A stretch of 64,000 nucleotides of DNA from assembly GCF_030009775.1 (NCBI RefSeq), contig NZ_JASCTH010000002.1, positions 124,001-188,000 on the forward strand, written 5' to 3'. Numbering within the stretch: the first letter of the stretch is position 1; every line of letters begins with the position of its first letter. The notes beneath the pieces are model-generated. The model did no database searches. It was not told where the DNA came from and was given only the letters and a program-made list of their open reading frames with translations. The stretch comes from Actinoplanes sandaracinus. GTDB lineage: Bacteria; Actinomycetota; Actinomycetes; Mycobacteriales; Micromonosporaceae. Positions 15,988 through 24,145 of this stretch are shown here, piece by piece. The translations under genes and the position numbers were made by a program.

Positions 15988-17175
15988 ATGAGTGCCCCGG
16001 AGAAGCCCCGGCCCATTCCCGGCGCCCGCCTGCTCTTCTCCCTGGACCCGTCGATGTCCTATCTCAACCATGGCTCGTTCGGCGCGCTGCCGATCAGCGT
16101 GCAGCGTGCCCAGCAGCGGCTCCGCGACGAGGTGGAGGCGAACCCCCTGCGCTTCTACGGCACAGGGCTGCTGGACCGGGTGGTCCACACCCGGCGGCAC
16201 CTGGCCACGTTCCTCGGCGCCGACCCGGACGGCAGCGCTCTGGTGCAGAACACGACGGCGGCGGTCTCGCTGGTCCTGCAGTCGGTGGGGCTCGGGGCCT
16301 CCGACGAGGTGCTGCTCAGCGACCACGCCTATGGGGCGGTCACCATGGCGGTCCGCCACCGGTGCCGGCGGACCGGGGCCACCGCGCGGACGGTGGCGGT
16401 CCCGCTCGGCCTCTCCGCGCCGGAGGTCGTCGCCCGGGTCCGGTCCGCGCTGCGGCCCGGGCGCACCAGGTTGCTGGTCATCGATCAGCTCGCCTCGGCG
16501 ACGGCGGCCCTCTTCCCGGTGCGCGAGATCGCCGCCGCCGCCCGTGAACACGGCATTCCGGTGCTGGTCGACGCCGCCCACGTCCCGGGCATGCTGCCGG
16601 TCGACGTGTCCGCGATCGGCGCCGACTTCTGGGTCGGCAACCTGCACAAGTGGGGCTGGGCTCCGCGTGGCACCGCGCTGCTGCACGTGGCGCCGGCCTG
16701 GCGCCGCCGGATCGAGCCGCTGGTCGTGTCCTGGGAGCACGAACAGGGTTTCCCGCGCTCGGTGGAGTTCCAAGGCACGATCGACTACACGCCGTGGCTG
16801 GCGGCGCCGACGGGGATCTTCACGATGCGCACGCTCGGGCTGGAGGCTGTCCAGGAGCACAACGAGACGCTTGCGGCGTACGCCCAGCGGGTGGTCGGTG
16901 AAGCCCTCGGCCTGGAGCCCGCGGATCTGCCGGAACCGGGCGGACCGGGGGTGGCGATGCGGGTGGTGCCGCTGCCGGCCGGGCTGGCGACCACCGTCCC
17001 GGAAGCGCAGGCGCTGCGGCTGCACATCGCCGAGAAGCTGGCGGCGGAGGTGGCGGTGAACGCCTGGGGCGGACGGGGGCTGCTGCGGCTGAGCGCGCAG
17101 GTCTACAACCGCCCGGAGGAGTACGAGGCCCTCGCCGAGCGGCTTCCGGGCCTGCTCGCCGCTTACCAGCGCTGA
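15988..17175 (+). CDS. Class V aminotransferase, isopenicillin-N-epimerase-like
   Basis: A 395-residue PLP-dependent enzyme of the class V (CefD/EgtE-like) group. Signatures are YLNHGSFGALP near residue 25, the PLP-phosphate region SALVQNTTAAVSLV, the Asp-containing VLVDAAHVPGM near 192, and the Schiff-base Lys in WVGNLHKWGWAPRGTALL near 217. Related enzymes epimerise isopenicillin N, act as cysteine desulfurase-like lyases or perform the last step of ergothioneine synthesis; no ergothioneine genes are nearby, so the substrate is unknown. It starts 18 bp after xerC, so the two may be co-transcribed. No strong ribosome binding site precedes the ATG at 15988. Confidence 0.85.
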   Translation: MSAPEKPRPIPGARLLFSLDPSMSYLNHGSFGALPISVQRAQQRLRDEVEANPLRFYGTGLLDRVVHTRRHLATFLGADPDGSALVQNTTAAVSLVLQSVGLGASDEVLLSDHAYGAVTMAVRHRCRRTGATARTVAVPLGLSAPEVVARVRSALRPGRTRLLVIDQLASATAALFPVREIAAAAREHGIPVLVDAAHVPGMLPVDVSAIGADFWVGNLHKWGWAPRGTALLHVAPAWRRRIEPLVVSWEHEQGFPRSVEFQGTIDYTPWLAAPTGIFTMRTLGLEAVQEHNETLAAYAQRVVGEALGLEPADLPEPGGPGVAMRVVPLPAGLATTVPEAQALRLHIAEKLAAEVAVNAWGGRGLLRLSAQVYNRPEEYEALAERLPGLLAAYQR

Positions 17176-17225
17176 ACCCGCCGCAGAAGCCCGCCGAAAA
17201 GGCGGCACGCCCCCGGAGCGGAGGC

Positions 17226-17253
17226 GGCCGGACGGTGGCAAGACCGTCGGGCC
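17226..17253. terminator. Hairpin terminator between the convergent aminotransferase and M23 genes
   Basis: GGCCGGACGGT (17226-17236) and ACCGTCGGGCC (17243-17253) form an 11-bp stem with one mismatch and a 6-nt loop. A smaller hairpin, CCGCC-GAAAA-GGCGG, lies just after the aminotransferase stop. Confidence 0.6.
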
Positions 17254-17352
17254 TGGAGACCGTACCCGGACAGGGCAAGACCGCCGAGACAAGCGGCCGC
17301 CAGGATGGACACCGCGGCGGGGTGCGGCCGCGAGCGGCGGCCGGAGAGGCGG

Positions 17353-17868
17353 TCACCGCCCGTCGAGCGGCAGCAACCGCACCCGCCCGAACCCGAGCAA
17401 CGCCAGTGGATCGAGATAGACCTCACCGCGGCGCAGCCCCCAGTGCAGACAGGCGTCCGCCGCGCACCCGGGGTGCCCAGTCTCGACCGTCCCGATCGGG
17501 TCGCCGGCCGCGATGTGGTCGCCGATCCGGACGGTCGCGGTGACCGGCTCGTAGGTGGTGCGCAACTGACCGGCGTGGGCGACGCTCACCACACCCCGTC
17601 CGGCGAGCGCCTGCGCGTAGACGACGACGCCGCCCGCGGCGGCCCGGACCACCGCGCCGGCGGACGACTCCAGGTCGACGCCGCGGTGCCCGGGCAGCCA
17701 TCGCTGAGCCGGCGGCTCGAAGCGCCGCACCACCCGCGGCGGCACCACCGGCCAGCGGTAGGCGGCGTCAGCGGCCCGCAGCGCCGCTGGGGACGGTGAC
17801 GAGGGGGCGACCGGAGGGCCGGGAAGCAGAAACAGCGGCAGCAGCGCCACAACGGCGGGAACAGGCAT
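17353..17868 (-). CDS. Secreted M23 (LytM-like) peptidase-fold protein, active site incomplete
   Basis: A 171-residue protein with an N-terminal hydrophobic signal segment (MPVPAVVALLPLFLLPG) and an M23 fold. The first zinc motif is present as GHRGVDL (His and Asp) near residue 60. The usual C-terminal H-x-H is C-L-H in DACLHWGLRRG near residue 140, so one His is replaced. VVRAAAGGVVVYAQALAG and GQLRTTYEP match the family core. The same CLHWG form is, as I recall, common in the actinobacterial homologues beside rpsB (Rv2891-like), so they may bind rather than cut peptidoglycan. It is transcribed from the same strand as DUF2469 and convergent with the aminotransferase. Confidence 0.8.
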   Translation of the reverse strand: MPVPAVVALLPLFLLPGPPVAPSSPSPAALRAADAAYRWPVVPPRVVRRFEPPAQRWLPGHRGVDLESSAGAVVRAAAGGVVVYAQALAGRGVVSVAHAGQLRTTYEPVTATVRIGDHIAAGDPIGTVETGHPGCAADACLHWGLRRGEVYLDPLALLGFGRVRLLPLDGR

Positions 17869-17940
17869 GCCACCGAGCCTGCCGGGCCGCGGCAGGGCTC
17901 ACGACCGCCCCTGTGGACGGCCGCGGACTGTGGACGACCG

Positions 17941-18264
17941 TCAGCCGCCGAAACCCGGCTCGTCCGGCAGCGAGATGTCTGGCTTCTCCAGCTCCTCGAC
18001 GTTGACGTCCTTGAACGTCATCACCCGCACGTTCTTCACGAAGCGGGCCGGGCGGTACATGTCCCAGACCCAGGCGTCGTGCATCTCGACCTCGAAATAC
18101 ACCTCGCCGTCGGAGTTACGCACGTGCAGATCGACCTGGTTGGCCAGGTAGAACCGGCGCTCGGTCTCCACCACGTAGGAGAACTGGCGGACGATGTCGC
18201 GGTACTCCCGGTAGAGCTGCAGCTCCATCTCGGTCTCGTACTTCTCGAGATCCTCTGCGCTCAT
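17941..18264 (-). CDS. DUF2469 family conserved actinobacterial protein
   Basis: A 107-residue acidic protein that matches the DUF2469 family, a small actinobacterial family almost always next to rnhB; its function is unknown. Typical text is MSAEDLEKYETEMELQLYRE, FSYVVETERRFYLAN and EMHDAWVWDMYRPARFV. The start ATG at 18264 overlaps the end of rnhB by four bases (ATGA), so the two are translationally coupled. The cytoplasmic location is inferred from the absence of a signal or membrane segment. Confidence 0.93.
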   Translation of the reverse strand: MSAEDLEKYETEMELQLYREYRDIVRQFSYVVETERRFYLANQVDLHVRNSDGEVYFEVEMHDAWVWDMYRPARFVKNVRVMTFKDVNVEELEKPDISLPDEPGFGG

Positions 18265-19109
18265 CGTGTCTCGCCCTCCATGGCACTATCTTCCCCCACC
18301 GACGGCGACGGCTGAGGCTGCTCGCCGGACGCCACGCCGACGGTACCCTCAGCCGCTTCCGGAAGCAGCAGCGGCTCGGTAACGGATACGTCGTCGAACA
18401 GTGACGGCACTGCGGGAATCACCGGGTCCACGGGGCGGCGGGCCCGCGGCGGCCGGTTGCCGCGCCCGGAGGCGGCGGCGACGTTGACATATGAGAAGCG
18501 GTGCTCGGAGCACGGGCCGTGGGTGGCCAGCGCGGTGCTGTGCTCCTCGGTGATGTAACCCTTGTGCACGGCGAACCCGTAGTCGGGGAACCTGTCGTGC
18601 AGTTCGACCATGAGCCGGTCGCGGGTGACTTTCGCCAGGACGCTGGCGGCGGCGACGCAGGCGGCGACCCGGTCGCCTTTCCACACCGCGAGACCGGGCA
18701 CGCCCAGGCCGTCGACGCCGAAGCCGTCGGTGAGCACGTACTCCGGGCGGACGGCGAGCGACGCCAGCGCCCGGCGCATCGCCGCGAGGTTGCAGACGTG
18801 CAGGCCGCGGGCGTCGACCTCGGCCGGCGGGATGATCATCACGGACCAGGCGAGGGCTTTCGCGACCACCTGGTCGTAGACCCGCTCGCGGGCGGCGGGG
18901 GTCAGCAGTTTCGAGTCGGCCAGGCCGGGGATCTCGCCACGCCGGCCTTCCGGCAGGATCGCGGCGGCCGCGACGAGCGGCCCGGCGCAGGCGCCGCGGC
19001 CAGCCTCGTCGGCCCCGGCCACATGTCGGAAGCCGCGGCGCTGGAGGGCCTGCTCCAAGGCGTAGAGGCCCGCCTCGCGGCGGACGACGGTGCGCGGTGG
19101 GGCCAGCAT
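18261..19109 (-). CDS. rnhB: Ribonuclease HII
   Basis: Endonuclease that cleaves RNA in RNA-DNA hybrids and removes single ribonucleotides. The N-terminal acidic motif is GADEAGRGACAGPLVAA near residue 30 (Asp-Glu), followed by DSKLLTPAARE near 70, YVLTDGFGV and VTRDRLM; EHSTALATHGPCSEHRFS is the C-terminal family block. The ATG at 19109 lies three bases after the NUDIX stop and gives 282 residues. A 60-residue Pro/acidic tail after about residue 225 is not part of the enzyme core. Upstream in-frame sequence overlaps the NUDIX gene and is a shadow. Confidence 0.93.
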   Translation of the reverse strand: MLAPPRTVVRREAGLYALEQALQRRGFRHVAGADEAGRGACAGPLVAAAAILPEGRRGEIPGLADSKLLTPAARERVYDQVVAKALAWSVMIIPPAEVDARGLHVCNLAAMRRALASLAVRPEYVLTDGFGVDGLGVPGLAVWKGDRVAACVAAASVLAKVTRDRLMVELHDRFPDYGFAVHKGYITEEHSTALATHGPCSEHRFSYVNVAAASGRGNRPPRARRPVDPVIPAVPSLFDDVSVTEPLLLPEAAEGTVGVASGEQPQPSPSVGEDSAMEGETR

Positions 19110-19111
19110 CT

Positions 19112-19585
19112 TCAGGAACCTTCGGGTACGGCGTCGACGGTGAGCCGCCGGAGCAGGGCGGCCAGGCCGGCCGGGAAGATCTCCTCGCGGCTCGCCTCGA
19201 TCTCGGCGGCCGACCACCACCGATGTTCGGTGATGGTGAGGCGTTCCTCCTCGTCCATCCCGGCGGTGTCGACCTGCCAATCGGTCACCCGGAGCAGATA
19301 GAAGTCCTGCTCCTGCCGGAACGCGCGGTCGTTGTAGGAGAAGTCGGTGACCTCGTGCAGGACCGGCTCGCCCAAATCGGCGGCGGGAGCGCGCAGGCCG
19401 GTCTCCTCGAAGAGCTCCCGGCAGGCGGCGTCGACGGTGGTCTCGCCCGTGTCGAGGCCGCCACCAGGGGTGAACCACCAGCGCAGGCCGGGCCGCGCGG
19501 GGTCGCCGCCGTGCAGCAGCAGCACCCGGCCCGCCAGATCGACGAGCAGAACGCGGCCGGCGCGACGGTCAATCACTTCGGTCAC
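19112..19585 (-). CDS. NUDIX hydrolase
   Basis: A 157-residue NUDIX-fold pyrophosphohydrolase. The NUDIX box is complete: GGGLDTGETTVDAAC followed by RELFEETGL (G-x5-E-x7-R-E-x2-E-E-x-G), near residues 41-63. The substrate (oxidised nucleotide, nucleotide sugar or other) cannot be read from sequence. The start is a GTG at 19585. It lies between lepB and rnhB in one minus-strand run, with a gap of 24 bp on the lepB side and 2 bp on the rnhB side, so it is probably co-expressed. Confidence 0.87.
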   Translation of the reverse strand: MTEVIDRRAGRVLLVDLAGRVLLLHGGDPARPGLRWWFTPGGGLDTGETTVDAACRELFEETGLRAPAADLGEPVLHEVTDFSYNDRAFRQEQDFYLLRVTDWQVDTAGMDEEERLTITEHRWWSAAEIEASREEIFPAGLAALLRRLTVDAVPEGS

Positions 19586-19609
19586 GTGACCAAGCCTATT
19601 GCGGAGGAG

Positions 19610-20269
19610 TTACTTGCCCGCGTCGGGGATCGAGTTGAACTCATCCGGCACGGTGAGCCAGGTCGCCCGGCCGGCCGGCCAGAAGATCGTGAAGGCGCGC
19701 CCGACCACCGAGTCGACCGGGACCGTAGCCTGCTCGATCTTGCCGGCCTCGTCGGTGGCGCTGCTCTGCTCGTAGTGCTCCAGGGAGTCACCGGACGCCT
19801 CGCGGTGGTCGCCCATCACCCAGAGGCGGCCCGCCGGGACGGTGATGTCGAAGTTCTGGTCGGCGACCTGGTTACGGGTGCCGTCGGACTCGACATAGAT
19901 GTACGGCTCGTCGAGGGACTTGCCGTTGATCATGAGCCGCTGCTGCGGGTCGCAGCAGACCACGTTGTCGCCCGGCTGACCGATGACCCGCTTGATGAAG
20001 TCGTCGCCCTCGTTGCCGGCCTGCCAGACGGAGGGGGCTTTGAAGACGATGATCTCGCCGCGGCGTGGCTCGCGGAATTCGTAGACGAGTTTGTTGACCA
20101 GAACTCTGTCCCACAGCTCGAGCGTGTGCTGCATCGAGGGAGACGGGATGTAGAACGTCTGCAGCACGAACGCGCGCACCAGGACGGCGACCAGGATCGC
20201 CACCCCCAGCAGGATGGGAAGTTCACGCCAGAACGATCCCTGGCGCTTCTCGGTCTGCTCGTCAATCAC
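19610..20269 (-). CDS. lepB: Type I signal peptidase (second copy)
   Basis: Membrane serine-lysine protease that removes signal peptides from exported proteins. There is one N-terminal membrane segment (LPILLGVAILVAVLVRAFVL), then the catalytic Ser in YIPSPSMQHTL near residue 43 and the catalytic Lys in DDFIKRVIGQPGD near 93, and the C-terminal MGDHREASGDS box. Length 219 residues. The GTG start at 20269 overlaps the stop of the upstream lepB by four bases (GTGA), so the pair is translationally coupled. Several lepB copies in a row are typical of Gram-positive actinomycetes. Confidence 0.93.
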   Translation of the reverse strand: MIDEQTEKRQGSFWRELPILLGVAILVAVLVRAFVLQTFYIPSPSMQHTLELWDRVLVNKLVYEFREPRRGEIIVFKAPSVWQAGNEGDDFIKRVIGQPGDNVVCCDPQQRLMINGKSLDEPYIYVESDGTRNQVADQNFDITVPAGRLWVMGDHREASGDSLEHYEQSSATDEAGKIEQATVPVDSVVGRAFTIFWPAGRATWLTVPDEFNSIPDAGK

Positions 20270-21159
20270 GCTCGGAGCCTACGTCGTCGAGTCCACAACG
20301 ACATGCCGGAACGCGCGGATAAAACCACACCGAAGAGAAGAGGGAACACGTTTGTGGCAACCGCCGGCTGCTCCCGCTGTTGCGGGACGGGGCGCGCGGC
20401 GGCGGCCGCCGGTTGCTGCTCGCCGAACTGTCGCCAGACGTCGGGCACGTCCAGGCCGGTGAAGCGCTCGCTGGGCCACACCACCACGAAGGCCCGGCCG
20501 ATGATGTTCTCGATCGGCACCGTCCCCTGGCAGCGGGCGTCCTGTGAGACCGAGCGGTGGTCGCCCATGACGAACATCTCGCCCGGGGGGACGGTCACCT
20601 CGGTGAACCGGCGGCTCGTGCACTGTTTCGCGATCGGTGGCTGGCTCAGGTCGGAGTTGAAGCCCTCGGCGATGTACGGCTCGTCGATGCCGACCCCGTT
20701 GACCGTGATCCGGCCCTGCGCGTCGCAGCAGGCCACCTTGTCACCCGGAAGACCGATCACCCGTTTGATGAAGTCACGCTCGCCGGGCCGGCTGACTCCG
20801 ACCAGGTCGCCGACCGTGCGGCCGAGCTTGGCGATGAAGGTGTTGCTGACCGCCTCGGTCACCTCGGGAGCCCAGTCCTCGGTGCCCCGGAACACCACGA
20901 TCTCACCGCGCAGCGGGTCCCGCATGTCGTAGACGACCTTGTTGACCAGCACCCGGTCCTTGATCTCCAAGGTGGTCTGCATCGACCCCGACGGGATGTA
21001 GAAGGCCTGGACCAGGAAGGTCCGGATCAGTACCGCCAGGCAGAACGCCACGATCAGCAGCAGCGGAAGCTCCTGCCACAGCGGCATCTCCTTGCGCCGC
21101 ACCACGGACCGCCGCCGTCGTGCCGGCCGATAGCCTTCCATCGGATCCACGCTTTGCAT
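20266..21159 (-). CDS. lepB: Type I signal peptidase (first copy)
   Basis: Paralogue of the next gene, 297 residues from the ATG at 21159 (MQSVDPMEGYRPARRRR). After a basic cytoplasmic tail comes a membrane segment (LPLLLIVAFCLAVLIRTFLV), the catalytic Ser in YIPSGSMQTTL, the catalytic Lys in RDFIKRVIGLPGD, and MGDHRSVSQDAR. A 45-residue C-terminal extension (rich in Ala, Pro and Gln, then a hydrophobic stretch and WTRRRRLRA) could form a second membrane anchor. The start is uncertain: GGGAG touches the ATG at 21159 but is nine bases from a GTG at 21150. It is the first gene after rplS. Confidence 0.92.
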   Translation of the reverse strand: MQSVDPMEGYRPARRRRSVVRRKEMPLWQELPLLLIVAFCLAVLIRTFLVQAFYIPSGSMQTTLEIKDRVLVNKVVYDMRDPLRGEIVVFRGTEDWAPEVTEAVSNTFIAKLGRTVGDLVGVSRPGERDFIKRVIGLPGDKVACCDAQGRITVNGVGIDEPYIAEGFNSDLSQPPIAKQCTSRRFTEVTVPPGEMFVMGDHRSVSQDARCQGTVPIENIIGRAFVVVWPSERFTGLDVPDVWRQFGEQQPAAAAARPVPQQREQPAVATNVFPLLFGVVLSARSGMSLWTRRRRLRA

Positions 21160-21200
21160 CTCCCGCCGCCAGACGGTGCGAACCGCCCCCGGATACAGCA

Positions 21201-21243
21201 CTACCGCCCGAGTTTCCCGGCTAGGGAAAGTTACGGGCGGTAG
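21201..21243 (-). terminator. Strong hairpin after rplS
   Basis: A two-part stem: CTACCGCCCG (21201-21210) pairs with CGGGCGGTAG (21234-21243), and inside it TTTCCC pairs with GGGAAA around a GGCTA loop. It lies about 105 bp past the rplS stop and upstream of lepB, so it should end the rplS transcript. Confidence 0.75.
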
Positions 21244-21349
21244 CACTGGAATGGTTCATCGTCATGGCCAGGGCCACGAAAATGTCCGAACAATCCGGCA
21301 CCGGCGCAAGCTTAGTTCGCTCGCTCGGTTTCCGCCGGATCGGAGATCG

Positions 21350-21706
21350 TCAGACGGACTGCTTCTCGCGAAGCTCCTTGATCTTGGCCTTCTTGCCACG
21401 GAGCTCACGCAGGTAGTAGAGCTTGGCGCGGCGCACGTCACCACGGGTGATGACTTCGATCCGGTCGATCGCCGGGCTGTTGAGCGGGTAGGTCCGCTCG
21501 ACACCGACACCGAAGCTGATCTTGCGGACCTTGAAGGTCTCCCGCAGGCCGGCACCCTGGCGGGCGATCACCACGCCCTGGAAGACCTGGACACGGGAAC
21601 GGTTACCTTCGACGACCCGGGCGTGCACCTTGAGGGTGTCACCGGCGCGGAAGCTCGGAAGGTCGGTGCGCTGCGACTGGGCGTCGAGAGCGTCCAGCGT
21701 GTTCAT
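21350..21706 (-). CDS. rplS: 50S ribosomal protein L19
   Basis: Large-subunit protein at the 30S-50S interface. The 118-residue length is typical, with the family signatures [20 protein letters not shown] and [20 protein letters not shown], then [13 protein letters not shown] and the basic [11 protein letters not shown] tail. The start is an ATG at 21706. It lies downstream of trmD with a 139-bp structured leader between, rather than the tight coupling seen within trmD-rimM, suggesting separate control. Confidence 0.96.
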   Translation of the reverse strand: MNTLDALDAQSQRTDLPSFRAGDTLKVHARVVEGNRSRVQVFQGVVIARQGAGLRETFKVRKISFGVGVERTYPLNSPAIDRIEVITRGDVRRAKLYYLRELRGKKAKIKELREKQSV

Positions 21707-21728
21707 CGCTGCATCCTCGTACTTCGTG

Positions 21729-21836
21729 GCGCACCGGGAGTTCGGTGCGCGGTGGGTGATTCTGACCCCCCACCGGTCTGATCGAGATCAGCCTCAGAGG
21801 GTCCTCGTCTCGGTCCCACGGCGCGGGAACGAGACG
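21729..21836 (-). promoter_or_regulatory. Structured leader of rplS: three successive hairpins
   Basis: Three inverted repeats fill the trmD-rplS gap: a perfect 8-bp stem GCGCACCG/CGGTGCGC (21729-21750), GGTGGG/CCCACC (21751-21774), and CGTCTCG/CGAGACG with additional inner pairing (21806-21836). The one nearest trmD may be its terminator, the others a leader. L19 leaders are known in some other phyla; whether this is a regulatory RNA is inference. Confidence 0.45.
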
Positions 21837-21845
21837 GCAACTTCC

Positions 21846-22610
21846 CTACTCTGCCACACGCGGAGGCGGGGTCGGTAATCCGGCCTCGGCCAGCGCCTTC
21901 CGGTCCTTCTTGTCGAGGTGCTCCGGCGGATAGGAGGCGTACAGATCGGGGCGGCGGGCCGCGGTGCGCAGCAGACTCTGCTCGCGGCGCCAGCGGGCGA
22001 TCCGGCCGTGATCGCCGGAGCGCAGCACCTCAGGCACCTCGCGACCGCGCCACGACTGCGGTTTCGTGTAGACCGGGGCCTCCAGCAGGCCGGCCGCGTG
22101 CGACTCCTCGGTGAGCGAGTCGGCGTTGCCGAGCACCCCGGGCAGCAGCCGGGTGACCGCCTCCAGGATCACGATGACCGCGACCTCGCCACCGAACAGC
22201 ACATAGTCGCCGAGGGACACCTCACGCACCGGCATCCGGTCCGCGGCGTCGTCGATCACCCGCTGGTCGATGCCCTCGTAACGGCCGCAGGCGAAGATCA
22301 GGTGATCCAGGCCGGCGAGCTCGTGGGCGTCCGCCTGGGCGAACGGCTTCCCCACCGGCGAGGGTACGACCAGAGTCGCCCCCGCGGCCGCGACCGCGTC
22401 CAGGGCCTGGCCCCACGGTTCCGGGCGCATCACCATGCCGGGGCCGCCGCCGTACGGGGAGTCGTCCACCGTCCGGTGCACGTCGTGCGTCCAGGTGCGC
22501 AGGTCGTGCACGGTGAGATCGAGTGTCCCGGTGGTCCGCGCCTTGCCGATGAGCGAGAGCTCCAGCGGCGCGAAGTAATCCGGGAAGATCGAGATGATGT
22601 CGACCTTCAC
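21846..22610 (-). CDS. trmD: tRNA (guanine37-N1)-methyltransferase
   Basis: SPOUT-class enzyme that makes m1G37 in tRNA, preventing frameshifts. The 254-residue protein begins [17 protein letters not shown] (GTG start) and contains [17 protein letters not shown], the knot-forming [13 protein letters not shown] and [26 protein letters not shown] (spread over residues 130-165), all family signatures. Its GTG start at 22610 overlaps the rimM stop by four bases. It is followed by rplS, the usual rpsP-rimM-trmD-rplS order. Confidence 0.96.
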   Translation of the reverse strand: MKVDIISIFPDYFAPLELSLIGKARTTGTLDLTVHDLRTWTHDVHRTVDDSPYGGGPGMVMRPEPWGQALDAVAAAGATLVVPSPVGKPFAQADAHELAGLDHLIFACGRYEGIDQRVIDDAADRMPVREVSLGDYVLFGGEVAVIVILEAVTRLLPGVLGNADSLTEESHAAGLLEAPVYTKPQSWRGREVPEVLRSGDHGRIARWRREQSLLRTAARRPDLYASYPPEHLDKKDRKALAEAGLPTPPPRVAE

Positions 22611-23176
22611 AGATCGAGGAGGCCTTCCGGGAGGTCGACGACGATCCGGCCGCCGGGCAGATCCACCGTCGGGACCATCGCGGTCACGAACGGGATCAGG
22701 GCCGTCCCGCCATCGGTCTTCTTCAGCACGATCAGATCGGACGCGGGAGCGTGGTCGATCCGCTGCACCGTGCCGTACTCCACACCCTGCAGAGACTCCA
22801 CCCGAAGCCCGATGAGTTGGTGGTCGTTGAACTCCTCCGGGTCCTCCGGCGGAGCCACGTCAGCGCTGTCCACCTGAAGGAACACGCCCTTGAGCGCCTC
22901 GGCGACATTGCGGTCGTGGATGCCCTCGAAGACGGCGATGCCGCGACCCTGATGCCAGCGGATCGACTCGAGGACGAGTTGTTCGGGAACCTTGAAACGA
23001 GCACCGGGTTCGGGCGCGGCCGCCGGGCCGGCGCTCACCCGGCGGTCCCTGGGGACCTCCGTGGTGAACACCGACCCGGCGGTGAAGCGTTCCTCGGGCT
23101 CGTCGGTCCGCACGACCACCGTGACCTCGCCACGGATGCCGTGCGGTTTACCGATCTGGCCGACGACGAGCAGCAC
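22607..23176 (-). CDS. rimM: 16S rRNA processing protein RimM
   Basis: Assembly factor that binds S19 and helps mature the 30S head. The N-terminal RimM domain ([24 protein letters not shown]) is followed by the C-terminal PRC-barrel part ([40 protein letters not shown]). Length 189 residues. The start is a GTG at 23176. It is coupled to trmD by a four-base overlap. Confidence 0.94.
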   Translation of the reverse strand: MLLVVGQIGKPHGIRGEVTVVVRTDEPEERFTAGSVFTTEVPRDRRVSAGPAAAPEPGARFKVPEQLVLESIRWHQGRGIAVFEGIHDRNVAEALKGVFLQVDSADVAPPEDPEEFNDHQLIGLRVESLQGVEYGTVQRIDHAPASDLIVLKKTDGGTALIPFVTAMVPTVDLPGGRIVVDLPEGLLDL

Positions 23177-23221
23177 TCAAACTCCCCTTGCAGTACGGCG
23201 AAGCCGATTAGGAAGCTCAGG

Positions 23222-23479
23222 TCAGTACGCGTCGACGATGTCGACCCGGATGCCACGACCGCCGATCGACCCGATCACCTGACGCAGGGCCTTGGCCGTC
23301 CGCCCGCCGCGCCCGATGACCGTTCCCAGGTCCTCCGGGTGCACACGGACCTCGAGCCGCTTACCGCGGCGCGAGTCGACCAGACGAACCCGGACGTCGT
23401 CCGGGTTGTCGACGATGCCCTTGACGAGGTGCTCCAGCGCGGGCCGGAGCGCCCCGTCAGCTTGCGTCGGCGCCGGCAC
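23222..23479 (-). CDS. khpA: KH-domain RNA-binding protein (KhpA-like)
   Basis: Small RNA-binding protein of the KhpA family; in other Gram-positives it partners KhpB/Jag in RNA binding and cell-division control. The single KH domain shows [34 protein letters not shown] (with the G-x-x-G loop) and [16 protein letters not shown]. No ATG lies near the expected N-terminus. I chose the GTG at 23479, which has AGGA at 8 bases and overlaps the end of rpsP by 23 bp; the frame is also open to a GTG at 23515. It lies between rpsP and rimM, as in other actinobacteria. Confidence 0.88.
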   Translation of the reverse strand: MPAPTQADGALRPALEHLVKGIVDNPDDVRVRLVDSRRGKRLEVRVHPEDLGTVIGRGGRTAKALRQVIGSIGGRGIRVDIVDAY

Positions 23480-23972
23480 CGGCCGGGTCCTGTGCAGTCT
23501 CGGCAACGGCCTCACGGTTCGGCTCCGCCGGGTCGGCGGCCTTGGTGTCGGCCGGGCGAGCCTCGGCGACCTCCGGAGCGGCAGCCTTCTTGCTCTGCTT
23601 GCTCTGGGTGGCCGGCTTGGTCTCGTTCAGACCCAGGGCAGCCTTGGCCTCGGCCTCGTAGACCTCGGTCTTGTTCTGCTTGCTCGGCGCCACCAGCAGG
23701 GGCGGCGGGGCCGGCAGGCCCTTGAACTTCTGCCAGTCGCCGGTCTTCTCCAGGATGCGCTGCACCGGCTCGGACGGCTGGGCGCCGACGGAGAGCCAGT
23801 ACTGGACGCGCTCGGACTTGACCTCGATCACCGAGGGGTGTTCCTTCGGCTGGTAGATGCCGACGTACTCGATGGCGCGACCGTCGCGCTTGGTGCGCGA
23901 GTCGGCGACGACGATGCGGTACTGCGGGTTGCGGATCTTGCCCATCCGCAGGAGCCGGATCTTAACGGCCAC
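23457..23972 (-). CDS. rpsP: 30S ribosomal protein S16
   Basis: Small-subunit protein. The core (about residues 1-85) begins [20 protein letters not shown] and contains [18 protein letters not shown] and [17 protein letters not shown] tail of about 85 residues, rich in Ala, Lys, Glu and Pro, follows, typical of actinobacterial S16. The GTG at 23972 with AGGAG ten bases upstream is the right start; the longer open frame is a shadow. It is the first gene of the rpsP-khpA-rimM-trmD run. Confidence 0.95.
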   Translation of the reverse strand: MAVKIRLLRMGKIRNPQYRIVVADSRTKRDGRAIEYVGIYQPKEHPSVIEVKSERVQYWLSVGAQPSEPVQRILEKTGDWQKFKGLPAPPPLLVAPSKQNKTEVYEAEAKAALGLNETKPATQSKQSKKAAAPEVAEARPADTKAADPAEPNREAVAETAQDPAGAGADAS

Positions 23973-24145
23973 GGTGTTTTCGCTCCTGATGACTGCGTGG
24001 GTGAGCCGACCGGAGCCCACGTGGGGATTGCGGGACCGATGGTTCGTGGACTGGCATCGCGATCAGGGGTTAGAGGGCGCCTGACGCATGCCGGATACCA
24101 GCATGCCATTCTGCCAGACGACAGCCGGTGGATGACAATCGACCC

